From Kerstersia similis (GTDB lineage: Bacteria; Pseudomonadota; Gammaproteobacteria; Burkholderiales; Burkholderiaceae_B): 64,000 nt of DNA. The notes below the pieces were generated by a model that was not told where the DNA came from, did not search any database, and saw nothing but the letters and a program-made list of their open reading frames with translations. The first letter of the stretch is position 1, and every line of letters begins with the position of its first letter. The stretch spans positions 1 through 64,000 of the forward strand of contig NZ_CBCSIQ010000020.1 in assembly GCF_965139615.1 (NCBI RefSeq). Direction: 5' to 3'. Both the position numbers and the translations under genes were made by a program. Shown here piece by piece: positions 15,478-24,210 of the stretch.

Positions 15478-16755
15478 TCAATGCAGTGATTTGATCGCTG
15501 AGGCTGGACAACGCCGCGCAACGCCGGAAGGGTCCTCGCCATAGACGAAGATCCTGTGGCGTAGCGACACCGCCAGCCCGGTCACCAGGCACAGGCCCGC
15601 CATCAAGCCGAACAGCATGCCGGGATAGCCGCAGGCATCCAGCAGGACGCCAGCCAGCATGGGCACGGTGGTGCGGCCGATCACGAACAGGCTGGACTGC
15701 AGGCCGTAATCGAGCGCCGCCAGGCCGGTGCGGGCGTGATACATCATCAGGCCGAATACCAGGCCGGCCGATGCGCCCATCATCAGCGCCACCGCCATGG
15801 CCGCGCCGACCAGCATGCCGGGCCCCGCCTGGAACCACACCGCACCGCCCAGCAAGCCCAGGGCCAGCACATTGCCCACAGCAAACCAGACCAGCGCCTG
15901 ACGCGCCCCGCTGCGCCGCGATACCCGGCTGCCAGCCATGCTGGCAATGGCGGCCACCAGGCCGCCGGCCACACCGATGGTCAGGGCGATATGCTCGGGC
16001 GCGAAGCCCATGTCCAGCATCAGGGGCTTGAGATAAACCCATACGGCACCGATCAGCGGGTAATAAAGCACCAGCAATACGGCCCAGGCTCGGTGCTGCG
16101 GCAGCGCAAACCAGGACAGCCATTCCCGCAGGCCTGCCAGGGCTGGCGGCGGGCCCGCCGTCACGCCCTGCCCTCCCCTGGACCGCAGCCAGGGCACCAG
16201 CAGCACCGCTGCCAGCATGCCTGCGGCCAGCGCGAAGAAAGGCCAGCCCCAGCCAGCGCGAGCCTGCAGCATCAGCATCAGGCCGCCGCCCACGATGGCG
16301 CCCAGCGATGTCGCAGCCGACCGTATCGCGCCTGCGCGCATGCGCTCGGATTCCGGCAGAATGCGTATCGCCAGCGCGTTGACGGGTACGTCCGCCCAGG
16401 TGCCGCACAGGCTGACCAGCATGGCCAGCGCAAACAGCGCCAGGTAGGAGGTGTGCTGCAAATCGTTAAGGCCCAGCAGCAACAGGGCGGCAGCGTAGGC
16501 CAAGCCCAGCAGGACGGCCCAGTTTCGGTAGCTGGCGGTATCCCGCCCCAGCCGCCAGCGATCGACCGGCGTGGCCAGCACGAACTTGAGCATGGCCGGC
16601 AAGCCAGCCATCTGTATCATGCCGATTTCCGTGCCGCTCCAGCCATGCTGGCGCATCACCAGCGGCAAACCGACGAACAGGTAGATCATCGGTGCGGTCA
16701 GCATCAGGTTGAGCCAACCCAGCAGCAATTGCTGCGGCCACCAGGAACGACTCAT
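15478..16755 (-). CDS. MFS transporter, AmpG/RhtX-like, in the metallophore operon
   Basis: 425 residues with about 12 membrane segments; PVDRWRLGRD after the second or third helix and the GTWADVPVNALAIRILPESERMRAGAIRSAA region resemble the AmpG/RhtX/FptX-like group. The ATG overlaps the methyltransferase stop codon (ATGA). The frame is open 25 codons upstream but that part lies inside the methyltransferase gene. Together with the MFS at 13767 and the one at 8918, three different MFS proteins serve this iron region, suggesting separate export and import steps for one or more ligands. Confidence 0.8.
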   Translation of the reverse strand: MSRSWWPQQLLLGWLNLMLTAPMIYLFVGLPLVMRQHGWSGTEIGMIQMAGLPAMLKFVLATPVDRWRLGRDTASYRNWAVLLGLAYAAALLLLGLNDLQHTSYLALFALAMLVSLCGTWADVPVNALAIRILPESERMRAGAIRSAATSLGAIVGGGLMLMLQARAGWGWPFFALAAGMLAAVLLVPWLRSRGGQGVTAGPPPALAGLREWLSWFALPQHRAWAVLLVLYYPLIGAVWVYLKPLMLDMGFAPEHIALTIGVAGGLVAAIASMAGSRVSRRSGARQALVWFAVGNVLALGLLGGAVWFQAGPGMLVGAAMAVALMMGASAGLVFGLMMYHARTGLAALDYGLQSSLFVIGRTTVPMLAGVLLDACGYPGMLFGLMAGLCLVTGLAVSLRHRIFVYGEDPSGVARRCPASAIKSLH

Positions 16756-17807
16756 GCCTTGCGCCCCAGATGCAGCCACACCGGCGCCATGGGGAAATCC
16801 GTCCGGCCCAGCGTATGGATGTCTGTGCATCCAGCCTGCGCCAGCCAGTGCGGGATATCACCCGCCTGTGGCAACCGGTTGCCGCGCAGCATCACCGTGC
16901 CATAGAACGGCAACACCTGCGCTGCCGCCTGTGCGTCGTCCGGCAGTTCCGCGTGCGCCAGCACCAGCCAGCCGCCCGGCGCCAGCGCACCGAACATTTT
17001 GCACACCGCCTGCTGCGGATCGCGCAGGAAATGCAGTACGGCAGAGCACCAGATCAGACCATAAGCGCTGCCGATCGCATCGGTATCCAGGTCGCAACCC
17101 AAGGCAGTCATCCGATCACCCAGCCCGGCCTGGGCGATATTTTCGCGGGCAACTGCGGCCGTGCCGGGCTGGTCGCAAACAGTGCCTTGCCAGCCAGGCA
17201 GGTGCTGCGCCAGCGCGATGCCGACATGGCCCGGCCCGCCACCGAAATCCAGCAGATGCCCGCCAGGCGGCAATGCCGGCAAGGCTGGCAGCAGGCGCAG
17301 CACGGCCGGCACGGTAACGGCCAGTTGTTCCTGCCCGATCTGTTCACGGGCCGCCTGCGCCCAGCTGGTTCCGCCCTGGTCAGGCTTGGCAGGCGCCGGT
17401 TGCCCCTGAAGGCCATCACGCAGCAAAGCCTCCCATTGACTGGCAAAACGCGCCAGGAAACGGTTGCGGTAGCGCCAGGCCTGCGCGCAGTTGTCCGGCG
17501 ATGCATCACTGAAAAAGCGCTTCGCCAGTGCCGATGCCACATAGGCCGGTACAGGCGCAGCGGCAGGTGTTGCCGATGCGGCGGGCCGCAGGCGCTCCAG
17601 CAATTCCATGCTCCACAGCAGGTCCAGCCACACTGCCGTCGCGGCAGGGTCCAGGCCCAGCTGCCCGGCCAGGGCATCGGCTGTGAGCGGCTGCCGCAGG
17701 CGCATGAACAGATCGTGTGCGATGGCCTGTTCCAGCGCCTGGGCCTGCATGGGCGCTGCGGCGATGTTCCAGAACGGTTGCAAGGGGTGTGGGGTATGAA
17801 AACTCAT
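16752..17807 (-). CDS. SAM-dependent methyltransferase (O-methyltransferase family 2-like)
   Basis: 351 residues. An N-terminal winged-helix/dimerisation-like region (about 25-75) is followed by a Rossmann methyltransferase domain with motif I DFGGGPG (187-193), an acidic D after the next strand (VCDQPG) and a post-II motif around WCSAVLHFL. This layout is typical of plant-type/hydroxyneurosporene O-methyltransferases that act on small molecules. The gene begins 10 bp after the receptor stop behind a GAGGGG sequence and overlaps the next MFS gene. Its substrate is unknown; methylation of a metallophore or precursor is the obvious idea, yet no synthetase is nearby. Confidence 0.82.
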   Translation of the reverse strand: MSFHTPHPLQPFWNIAAAPMQAQALEQAIAHDLFMRLRQPLTADALAGQLGLDPAATAVWLDLLWSMELLERLRPAASATPAAAPVPAYVASALAKRFFSDASPDNCAQAWRYRNRFLARFASQWEALLRDGLQGQPAPAKPDQGGTSWAQAAREQIGQEQLAVTVPAVLRLLPALPALPPGGHLLDFGGGPGHVGIALAQHLPGWQGTVCDQPGTAAVARENIAQAGLGDRMTALGCDLDTDAIGSAYGLIWCSAVLHFLRDPQQAVCKMFGALAPGGWLVLAHAELPDDAQAAAQVLPFYGTVMLRGNRLPQAGDIPHWLAQAGCTDIHTLGRTDFPMAPVWLHLGRKA

Positions 17808-17817
17808 GACCCACCCC

Positions 17818-19842
17818 TCACATGCGCCAGGTCAGGCGCGCGCCGATTTCGCGCGGCGGGCTGTAGATGGTGACGTACCCCCCCTGGTAGCCCGCAGCAT
17901 CGTAGGTTTTGTCGGCCAGGTTGTTGACGTAGGCGGCAATTTCCCAGTCGCCACGCTGGTAGCCCGCCACCAGGTTGACCAGGCCATAGCCATTGCGCCG
18001 GTACTGGTTGGCAGCATCCAGGTAGATCTTGCTGCTGCCCACCAGGCTGGCCTGGGCGTACCAGCCCTGCGGCGCGTCGTAGCGAACGCCGACATGCCCG
18101 GTCATCCGGGGTGCGAAGTTGTTGTCATTGCCCGCGTAATTCGCCGCGCCATCCTCGAAGCTGTCGAACGTGGTGCGGTTCCAGGCCATGCCTCCGGTCA
18201 GGCGCCAGTTGCTGCCCAGCAGGTAGTCCATGTCCAGTTCCAGGCCCTTGGAGGTCGCCCTGGCAGCGCTGGCGGTGTAGATCACGCCGGGCGCCGGCTG
18301 CATCTGCACCTGCATGTTATCGACCTTCATGATGTACGCCGCCATCGAGTAGCGCAGGCGTTTTTCCAGCGCCCAGCCCTTGAGACCGGTTTCATAGGAC
18401 CAGTTTTCCTCAGGGTCGTAGGATGGGTAATCCAGCGCGGAAACAAAGATGTTGTAGCCACCGGCGCGGATACCGCGGCTCACGCTGGCATACCACTGGT
18501 GCTCAGGATTGATCTGGTACTGCAAGGCCAGCTTGGGAGAAAAGTGGGTCCAGTCCTCTTTTTTCCGCACGCCGCTATCGGGGCGCACTTCTGCCGAGTT
18601 CCGCTCGATTCGCCCGCCTGCCGACACGCTCCAGGCATCGTCCAGCGGCACGTTCCAGTTCGTGAACAGCGCCAGGGATTGCGTTTTCAGCTTGGCGCGG
18701 TAATTGAGGAACATCGGGCCACGCTTGGTGAAGTTGCGCAGATTGTTGTCGCTCTGGTCGCCATACACGCCGACCAGCCAATCTGCGCGGCCCAGATTGC
18801 CTTCCATGCGGAATTCCTGCGACCAGGTTCCCAGCTTGTTGTCGCGGCCGATATACAGCGTTTCTACCGGCATGAAGTCGGTATCCTGCTGGATCTTGTC
18901 ACGGAAATGGTTGTAGGCCGTGATGGAACGCAGGCGCAGCCCGGACGCCAACACATGCGAGGCATTGAGCGAAACCGTCTGCCCCAACGACCGGTTCCAG
19001 CTGGGCGTGCCGGATTCGACCTCCGCCCGGGGCGTACCAACATTGCCCCACAGGGCCGCGCCGTCGTCATAATCCTGCCTGACATAGCGCAGCACCACGT
19101 CCGTGGCGGCCGAGGGCGTCCAGCGCAGGCCGAGATTCAAATCCTTGTGGTCGCGCTTGTCTTCCTTGCCGCCGCTGTAGGTATTGCGAATGAAGCCGCC
19201 CTGCTTCAGCCAAGAACCCGACAGGCTGGCATACAGCGTGTCTTCGACCAGCGGCTGGCTGAGCGAAAAGCGCATGGCGCGCCTGTCATGGTTACCCAGG
19301 TCAGCCGTCACGCTGGCGCGCGGCGTATTGTCCATAGGCTGCGTGTAAAAGGAAATCACGCCGGATTCGGCATTGCGGCCATACAGCGTGGATTGGGGAC
19401 CGCGCAACACTTCGATGCGGTCCAGGTCCAGGAAGCTATTTTCATAGCCCTGCGCAGTCAGCGTCGGCACGCCATCGACCAGCATCAGCACCGAGGTGGA
19501 GAACGAGTGAATGCTGGCGGTCAGGCCGCGCATGACCGGCGCCTTCATGCCGGGTTGCCCGAAAGGCTGGAACGACAGGCCCGCCACCCTGCCTTCGAGC
19601 TGCTCCATGCTGGTAATGCCTGATTGCTCCAGTTCGACGCCGTCAATCACGGCGACGCTGGCAGGCACCTGCTCTATCGGCCGCTCGACTTTGTCCGAAC
19701 TGACGGTGATGGCAGGCAACGCCGCCACGCCCGCCCCCGTGTTTTCCACGGAGGCGTCAGCGGCAACAGCCATGGCGGGCAGGGTGAATACAGGCAGGGC
19801 AAGCCGGAGGGCGCACCCCAGCGCACGGGATTCGAATTTCAT
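17818..19842 (-). CDS. TonB-dependent siderophore receptor, FyuA-like
   Basis: 674 residues. A signal peptide (about 1-27, cleavage after AVA) is followed by a TonB box (LPAITVSS, about 42-49), a plug with the conserved IEVLRGPQSTLYGRNAESGVI stretch, and a 22-strand barrel that ends in RLTWRM. Plug and barrel resemble FyuA, the yersiniabactin/pesticin receptor, more than catecholate or citrate receptors. The ATG at 19842 was chosen for the signal peptide; the frame extends 13 codons upstream without support. It is first in a five-gene operon and divergent from the AraC-type regulator, the arrangement seen for YbtA- or PchR-regulated receptors. Confidence 0.9.
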   Translation of the reverse strand: MKFESRALGCALRLALPVFTLPAMAVAADASVENTGAGVAALPAITVSSDKVERPIEQVPASVAVIDGVELEQSGITSMEQLEGRVAGLSFQPFGQPGMKAPVMRGLTASIHSFSTSVLMLVDGVPTLTAQGYENSFLDLDRIEVLRGPQSTLYGRNAESGVISFYTQPMDNTPRASVTADLGNHDRRAMRFSLSQPLVEDTLYASLSGSWLKQGGFIRNTYSGGKEDKRDHKDLNLGLRWTPSAATDVVLRYVRQDYDDGAALWGNVGTPRAEVESGTPSWNRSLGQTVSLNASHVLASGLRLRSITAYNHFRDKIQQDTDFMPVETLYIGRDNKLGTWSQEFRMEGNLGRADWLVGVYGDQSDNNLRNFTKRGPMFLNYRAKLKTQSLALFTNWNVPLDDAWSVSAGGRIERNSAEVRPDSGVRKKEDWTHFSPKLALQYQINPEHQWYASVSRGIRAGGYNIFVSALDYPSYDPEENWSYETGLKGWALEKRLRYSMAAYIMKVDNMQVQMQPAPGVIYTASAARATSKGLELDMDYLLGSNWRLTGGMAWNRTTFDSFEDGAANYAGNDNNFAPRMTGHVGVRYDAPQGWYAQASLVGSSKIYLDAANQYRRNGYGLVNLVAGYQRGDWEIAAYVNNLADKTYDAAGYQGGYVTIYSPPREIGARLTWRM

Positions 19843-19911
19843 GTCATAACCTGGAAAGAGAGCCGGGCAGGAAGCGCCCAATGACCTTCCCGGCCACTAT
19901 AATTCGCACTC

Positions 19912-19930
19912 GAGAATGGATTTCATTCAA
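19912..19930. promoter_or_regulatory. Fur-box-like sequence in the receptor/regulator divergent promoter region
   Basis: GAGAATGGATTTCATTCAA matches 11 of 19 positions of the Fur consensus, with GA-AATG and TCATT halves symmetric. It sits in the 177-bp gap between the FyuA-like receptor gene and the divergent AraC-type regulator, so it could repress both. The match is moderate. Confidence 0.4.
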
Positions 19931-20019
19931 TATTTTGGCGAACTGGATTCTTTCTTCGGCATTCAGGAGCCAGGCTCAGGCCGCCAATATGGCGCCAGCC
20001 GGATCAACAGGGGGCGAGC

Positions 20020-20967
20020 ATGATCTACCGTCTGAACGCAGCGGATATTCCCGCGCCGGTACGCCTGCGCCAGGGCGCCTGGCTGCGCTCCCGGTTGCCA
20101 GGTGAATTGGGCGAGTGCATCAACGATATCTGCCAGATCGACGATGGCCTGGCCCTGGCCTATACCCACTATCACCCCCGACGCGACCTGTTGGAGACCA
20201 GCGCCATCGAGCGTGAAAACCGGGTGCTGACCATTGTGGTGGCGCTGGAAGGCGAATCCAGCATCCTGGGCGGCGACGGCCAGCGCTTCGACTTCGTGGC
20301 CGGCCACAGCACGCTGGCCGCGCTGTCCAGCGGCCGTGGGGAACGCCGCTTTTCGGCCAACCGGCCGGTCCGCCAATTGCGCCTGATTGCCAATGAAGCC
20401 CTGCTGCAACGCTTTCAGCTGGAGCATCTGCTTGACGGCGTCGGCACACAGCACCGTTTCCGCCATATTTCCTTCAGCAAGGACAACGGCGCGACCCAGC
20501 AACTGGCGCATACGCTGCTGCATCTGCACCGCCGCAATGCCGGCAGGCTGGAACTGCAGATCGCGGCGCTCGGCCTGTTGGCGGAACAGACCCGGCCGCT
20601 GATTCCCGCCAGCACGCCAGCGTCGAGGCTGAGCCCGGACGACCAGGAAAAAATCCTGCGCGCGCGAGACATCCTGCTCAAGGAATATGCGAAACCGCTC
20701 ACCATCGCCTATCTGAGCACGACTGTCGGCACCAATGATTTCAAGCTCAAGCAGGGTTTCAGGGAATTGTTCGACACCAGTCCCTACCGCCTGCTAACCG
20801 CCATCAGGATGGAAAAAGCCAGGGAATTGCTGGAAACAGGGGCCCGCGTCTCAACAGCCGCCTATCAGGTCGGCTATCAACATCTGTCGAGCTTCAGTAC
20901 GGCCTTCGAACGCTACTACGGCCATGCTCCAAAAAGCGTGGCCCATACGGGCAAGGCACGCCGCTGA
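20020..20967 (+). CDS. AraC-family transcriptional regulator (YbtA/PchR type)
   Basis: 315 residues. The N-terminal half is the ligand-sensing domain of siderophore regulators (HYHPRRDLLETSAIERENRV and the following beta-rich region). The C-terminal double helix-turn-helix spans about 215-312 (IAYLSTTVGTNDFKLKQGFRELFDTSPY, then YQVGYQHLSSFSTAFERYYGHAPKS). A GGGG sequence lies about five bases before the ATG. It is divergent from the FyuA-like receptor and is the probable activator of that operon, and maybe of the YbtPQ-like genes, in response to the ferric ligand. It converges with fliA after 22 bp, the border between iron and flagellar gene sets. Confidence 0.88.
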   Translation: MIYRLNAADIPAPVRLRQGAWLRSRLPGELGECINDICQIDDGLALAYTHYHPRRDLLETSAIERENRVLTIVVALEGESSILGGDGQRFDFVAGHSTLAALSSGRGERRFSANRPVRQLRLIANEALLQRFQLEHLLDGVGTQHRFRHISFSKDNGATQQLAHTLLHLHRRNAGRLELQIAALGLLAEQTRPLIPASTPASRLSPDDQEKILRARDILLKEYAKPLTIAYLSTTVGTNDFKLKQGFRELFDTSPYRLLTAIRMEKARELLETGARVSTAAYQVGYQHLSSFSTAFERYYGHAPKSVAHTGKARR

Positions 20968-20989
20968 TACCCGGCAACACTGTCTGCCA

Positions 20990-21736
20990 TCAACCCAGCA
21001 GGCGTTCGTCTGCCAAGGCTTCGTCGCGGCGGTCCCAGTCGCGGCCGGCCATGAAAGCGCGTATGCGGGCCATGGCTTGCGTGCGCAGCTGGCAGACCCG
21101 CCCTTCGGTCACTCCCAGGATCAGCGCCACTTCCTTGAGGTTCAAGTCTTCCTGGTAGAGCAAGGATAGCAACAGCTTTTCCCGTTCCGGCAATCGTTCC
21201 AGCGCGTCGATGAGCACCGTGCGGAAATCGGCCTGCATCATGGCATTGAGCGGATTGGCCCGGCCCTGGTCGGAAAAAATCCAGTCATGGCCGAATTCCT
21301 CCGGGCCATGAGCCAGGTCTTCCGCATACACCAGTTGCGCGCCATGGGCGTCTTGCAGCATTTCATGGTACTGCGGCAGGCTGACGCCCAATTCCTCGGC
21401 CATGGCCGCCTCGGTCGCCGCCTGCCCGGTGCGGGCCTCGACGCTGCGCATGGCATCCTCGATGCGGCGCGCTTTTTCGCGTACGCCACGTGACAGCCAA
21501 TCCATGCCGCGCAATTCGTCCATCATGGCCCCACGGATGCGTTGGGTCGCATAGGTGGCAAATTGGGCATGCGGCATTTTCCGGTATTTGCGCACGGCAT
21601 CGAGCAGGCCCATGCTGCCTGCCTGTATCAGGTCATCCAGCTCCACCGACGCCGGCAGGCGCGCCAGCAGGCGCAGCGCAATCCGCCGGATCAGGGGCAA
21701 ATACTGTTCGATGAGTTCCGATTCTTTCAATGACAC
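20990..21736 (-). CDS. fliA: Flagellar sigma factor FliA (sigma-28)
   Basis: 248 residues, the usual length. It shows sigma-70 regions 2 (DDLIQAGSMGLLDAVRKY and FATYATQRIRGAMMDELR), 3 and 4 (LPEREKLLLSLLYQEDLNLKEVALILGVTEGRVCQL). FliA directs class III flagellar, motility and chemotaxis promoters and is held inactive by FlgM (gene at 50036). The start is GTG; only a weak AGG precedes it. In many bacteria fliA adjoins fliC, which is absent here; instead fliE lies directly upstream on the same strand with a 73-bp gap. Confidence 0.96.
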   Translation of the reverse strand: MSLKESELIEQYLPLIRRIALRLLARLPASVELDDLIQAGSMGLLDAVRKYRKMPHAQFATYATQRIRGAMMDELRGMDWLSRGVREKARRIEDAMRSVEARTGQAATEAAMAEELGVSLPQYHEMLQDAHGAQLVYAEDLAHGPEEFGHDWIFSDQGRANPLNAMMQADFRTVLIDALERLPEREKLLLSLLYQEDLNLKEVALILGVTEGRVCQLRTQAMARIRAFMAGRDWDRRDEALADERLLG

Positions 21737-21809
21737 GCCTAGCGACCATGAACGCCGGCTCCGCCTGGGCGCGGGGGAGCATCAGACATTTAGCGGGCAA
21801 CCCGCCGCT

Positions 21810-22148
21810 TCAGACCGGCATGCTGGAGATTTCCTGGTAGGCCGCAACGAAGCGGTTGCGTACCTGTACCGTCATCTGAAAAGCGATGCCCGCCTTTTGC
21901 ATGTCCAGCATGACATCATTGAGCGCAATGCCAGGCTGGCCGGCCTCGTAGGCTTGCGCCTGCTGATTGGCGCTTTCCTGCATGGACGACACCCGCGCCA
22001 GCGAGCGTTGCAGCTCCTGCGCAAAACCGCTTTCCCTGGCTGCGCCCGGCGCATGCAGCTCGGTCGTGGGCGCAGCGCCTGCGGCGCGGGCAAGCTCGCG
22101 CATGCTGGACAACAATTGCTCGACTCCGGACATCTGCACCATGGCCAT
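21810..22148 (-). CDS. fliE: Flagellar hook-basal body protein FliE
   Basis: 112 residues; the small MS-ring/rod junction protein. The C-terminal half is diagnostic (GIALNDVMLDMQKAGIAFQM, then VRNRFVAAYQEISSMPV). AAGG lies eight bases before the ATG. It is divergent from fliF across a 391-bp spacer and lies upstream of fliA on the same strand. Confidence 0.95.
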   Translation of the reverse strand: MAMVQMSGVEQLLSSMRELARAAGAAPTTELHAPGAARESGFAQELQRSLARVSSMQESANQQAQAYEAGQPGIALNDVMLDMQKAGIAFQMTVQVRNRFVAAYQEISSMPV

Positions 22149-22539
22149 TCAGACAACCTTTTGAACCCCGGCGCAAGGATTGCGCGCGGTCATGGACGCC
22201 AGGCAGCCGCGCTGCCCACCGCGGGAAATAGCCAAAACACAATAGCAGATAACGCCGGCAGACGCAGCGTGGCAGCCAGGGCGGCAGCCTGTCTCCGGGC
22301 TATGTCCCGACCCCGTCGAAAACCTTGATACATGCGGGTTTACCGATCAAAGAGGGTGCGCAGCAAAAATTGATTAGCGCCAAAAACGGTGCCTTTTCCG
22401 CGTTTATTACCCTACTGCCGACAGCGATAATCCCCAGCTTGAATATAGAGGTCCGCCTCGTGCCGCAACCCGTATTTTTGTCGAGAATCCTGCTGCCGCT
22501 GCCATCGGCCTGCACCGCCCGCCCGCAAGGACTGCCCGC
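22149..22539. other. fliE-fliF divergent spacer
   Basis: 391 bp without a supported gene; it must hold the promoters for fliE(A) and the fliF-R operon. A stretch GCGGGAAATAGCC near 22221-22233 resembles half of an FlhDC box, but I could not find a convincing second half. No sigma-28 promoter is evident on either strand. Confidence 0.4.
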
Positions 22540-24210
22540 ATGAGCCAAGACGCCGTCCCGGCTCGCCAGTCCGGTTTTTTCACCCGCTTTCCACAACTGG
22601 CCTTCCTGGCTCGTCTGCCCAAGCCGGCGCTGCTGGCGGCAGGCGCCCTGGCGATTGCCTTGCTGGCAGTTGCCCTGCTGTGGTCGCGTGGCCCGGAGTA
22701 CCGTGTCCTGTTTTCCAATCTGGAAGAACGTGACGGCGGGGCCATCGTGACGGCGCTCACGCAGATGAATGTCCCCTACCGTTTCAATGAAGCGGGCACG
22801 GCACTGCTGGTGCCTGCCGAGAAAGTCCACGAAACGCGCCTGTCCCTGGCTGCCCAGGGCTTGCCCAGAGGGGGCTCGGTCGGCTTCGAGTTGCTGGACA
22901 ACCCCCGTTTCGGCGCCAGCCAGTTCAGCGAACAGGTCAGCTATCAGCGCGGCCTGGAAGGCGAACTGGCACGTTCGATCGAATCGCTTTATGCCGTCGA
23001 ACGCGCCCGTGTGCATCTGGCGCTGCCGCGTCAATCGCTGTTTGTCCGGGACAGGCAAAAGCCGACCGCTTCGGTGCTGCTAACGCTCTACCCTGGCCGT
23101 CAGATCGACCATGCCCAGGTCACTGCCATTACCTGGCTGCTGGCCTCCAGCGTGCCGAATCTCAGCGCGGAAGACATTTCCGTGGTGGATCAGGGCGGCC
23201 GCCTGCTGTCCACGCCGCAGGGCGAGGAATTCGGGTTTGATGCCGACCAGCAGCGCCGCGCGCGCCAGATTGAACAGCGCGCGGAAGAACGCATTCTGGC
23301 CCTGCTGACCCCCTTGCTGGGCAACGGCAACGTGCATGCACGGGTTTCAGCAGACCTGGACGTGTCGCGCCGCGAGCAGACCTCGGAAACCTATCGTCCG
23401 AATCAGGCACCCAACGAGGGCGCCGTCCGCAGCCGGCAAAGCAATCGCCGCGAACAGACCGGGCTGGCGCCTGCCGGCGGGCCGCCGGGGGCACTCAGCA
23501 ACCAGCCCGCACCGGCAGCCGTCGCCCCGATCAATGCGCCGGCGCAAGACAACGCCGCAACACCGGCAGAGACGGCCAGACCGGCCGCCCCTGCTCAATC
23601 CAGCGCCGAAGAAACCGTCAATTACGAGGTGGACCGCACGATCGAGCATGTCCGTACGCCCGCAGGTGAAATCCGGCGCCTGTCGGTCGCTGTCGTACTG
23701 AATTACCTGCCCGACGCTCAGGGCGTGCCCCAAGCCTTGAGCCCTGAGGATATGGCCAAGCTTGAGGGCATCGTCCGTGAAGCCGTGGGCTACAACGAAG
23801 CGCGTGGCGATACCGTCAGCCTGGCCAACAGCCCCTTCAATGAAACGCTGGTACAGGCTGAAGAAACGCCCTTCTGGCGCGATCCGTTCTACCTGGACCT
23901 GGGCCGTTCCATGTTGCAATACCTGTTCTATTTCCTGCTGGCGCTGTTCGCCTGGCGTGCAGTGATCCGCCCGATACTGGCCCAGCGCCAGGCGCCAGCG
24001 TCCAATCCGGCCGTGGCCAGCGCCGCGCCCAGCGAAACGCAAATACAGCAGATACAGGAAGCACAGAACGCCGCCCTGCGTGAGCAGCAGTTGCATGCAG
24101 AAAAGCAAAGCCATGAAAAAAATCTGGCCGCGGCCCGAGAACTCGCCCAGAAGGATCCGCGCGCCGTGGCCATGATCATCCGCGCCTGGATGGAAGGGAA
24201 AAATGGCTGA
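22540..24210 (+). CDS. fliF: Flagellar MS-ring protein FliF
   Basis: 556 residues, typical length. Two membrane segments (about 28-48 and near 460-480) bracket the periplasmic ring-building domains (YscJ-like region beginning YRVLFSNLEERDGGAIV). A Pro/Ala-rich insert lies in the middle. The C-terminal cytoplasmic tail (EKNLAAARELAQKDPRAVAMIIRAWM) binds FliG. AAGGA lies about eight bases upstream of the ATG. It is the first gene of the fliF-R operon and overlaps fliG by eight bases. Confidence 0.97.
   Translation: MSQDAVPARQSGFFTRFPQLAFLARLPKPALLAAGALAIALLAVALLWSRGPEYRVLFSNLEERDGGAIVTALTQMNVPYRFNEAGTALLVPAEKVHETRLSLAAQGLPRGGSVGFELLDNPRFGASQFSEQVSYQRGLEGELARSIESLYAVERARVHLALPRQSLFVRDRQKPTASVLLTLYPGRQIDHAQVTAITWLLASSVPNLSAEDISVVDQGGRLLSTPQGEEFGFDADQQRRARQIEQRAEERILALLTPLLGNGNVHARVSADLDVSRREQTSETYRPNQAPNEGAVRSRQSNRREQTGLAPAGGPPGALSNQPAPAAVAPINAPAQDNAATPAETARPAAPAQSSAEETVNYEVDRTIEHVRTPAGEIRRLSVAVVLNYLPDAQGVPQALSPEDMAKLEGIVREAVGYNEARGDTVSLANSPFNETLVQAEETPFWRDPFYLDLGRSMLQYLFYFLLALFAWRAVIRPILAQRQAPASNPAVASAAPSETQIQQIQEAQNAALREQQLHAEKQSHEKNLAAARELAQKDPRAVAMIIRAWMEGKNG

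Noticed and set aside
17806..19623. Long plus-strand open frame of about 600 codons opposite the FyuA-like receptor
   Set aside because: Antisense shadow of a GC-rich gene; His/Arg/Gln-rich composition, no family features, and the minus-strand receptor is unambiguous. The same holds for the long antisense frames opposite flhA (53938-56193), flgI/flgH (42353-44017) and hasE (198-1472).
22379..22396. Sigma-54-like sequence (GGCAC-N5-TTGG on the minus strand) upstream of fliE
   Set aside because: The -12 element lacks the required GC, it is about 230 bp from fliE, and no sigma-54 activator gene is seen; FliA/FlgM-type control is the rule here.
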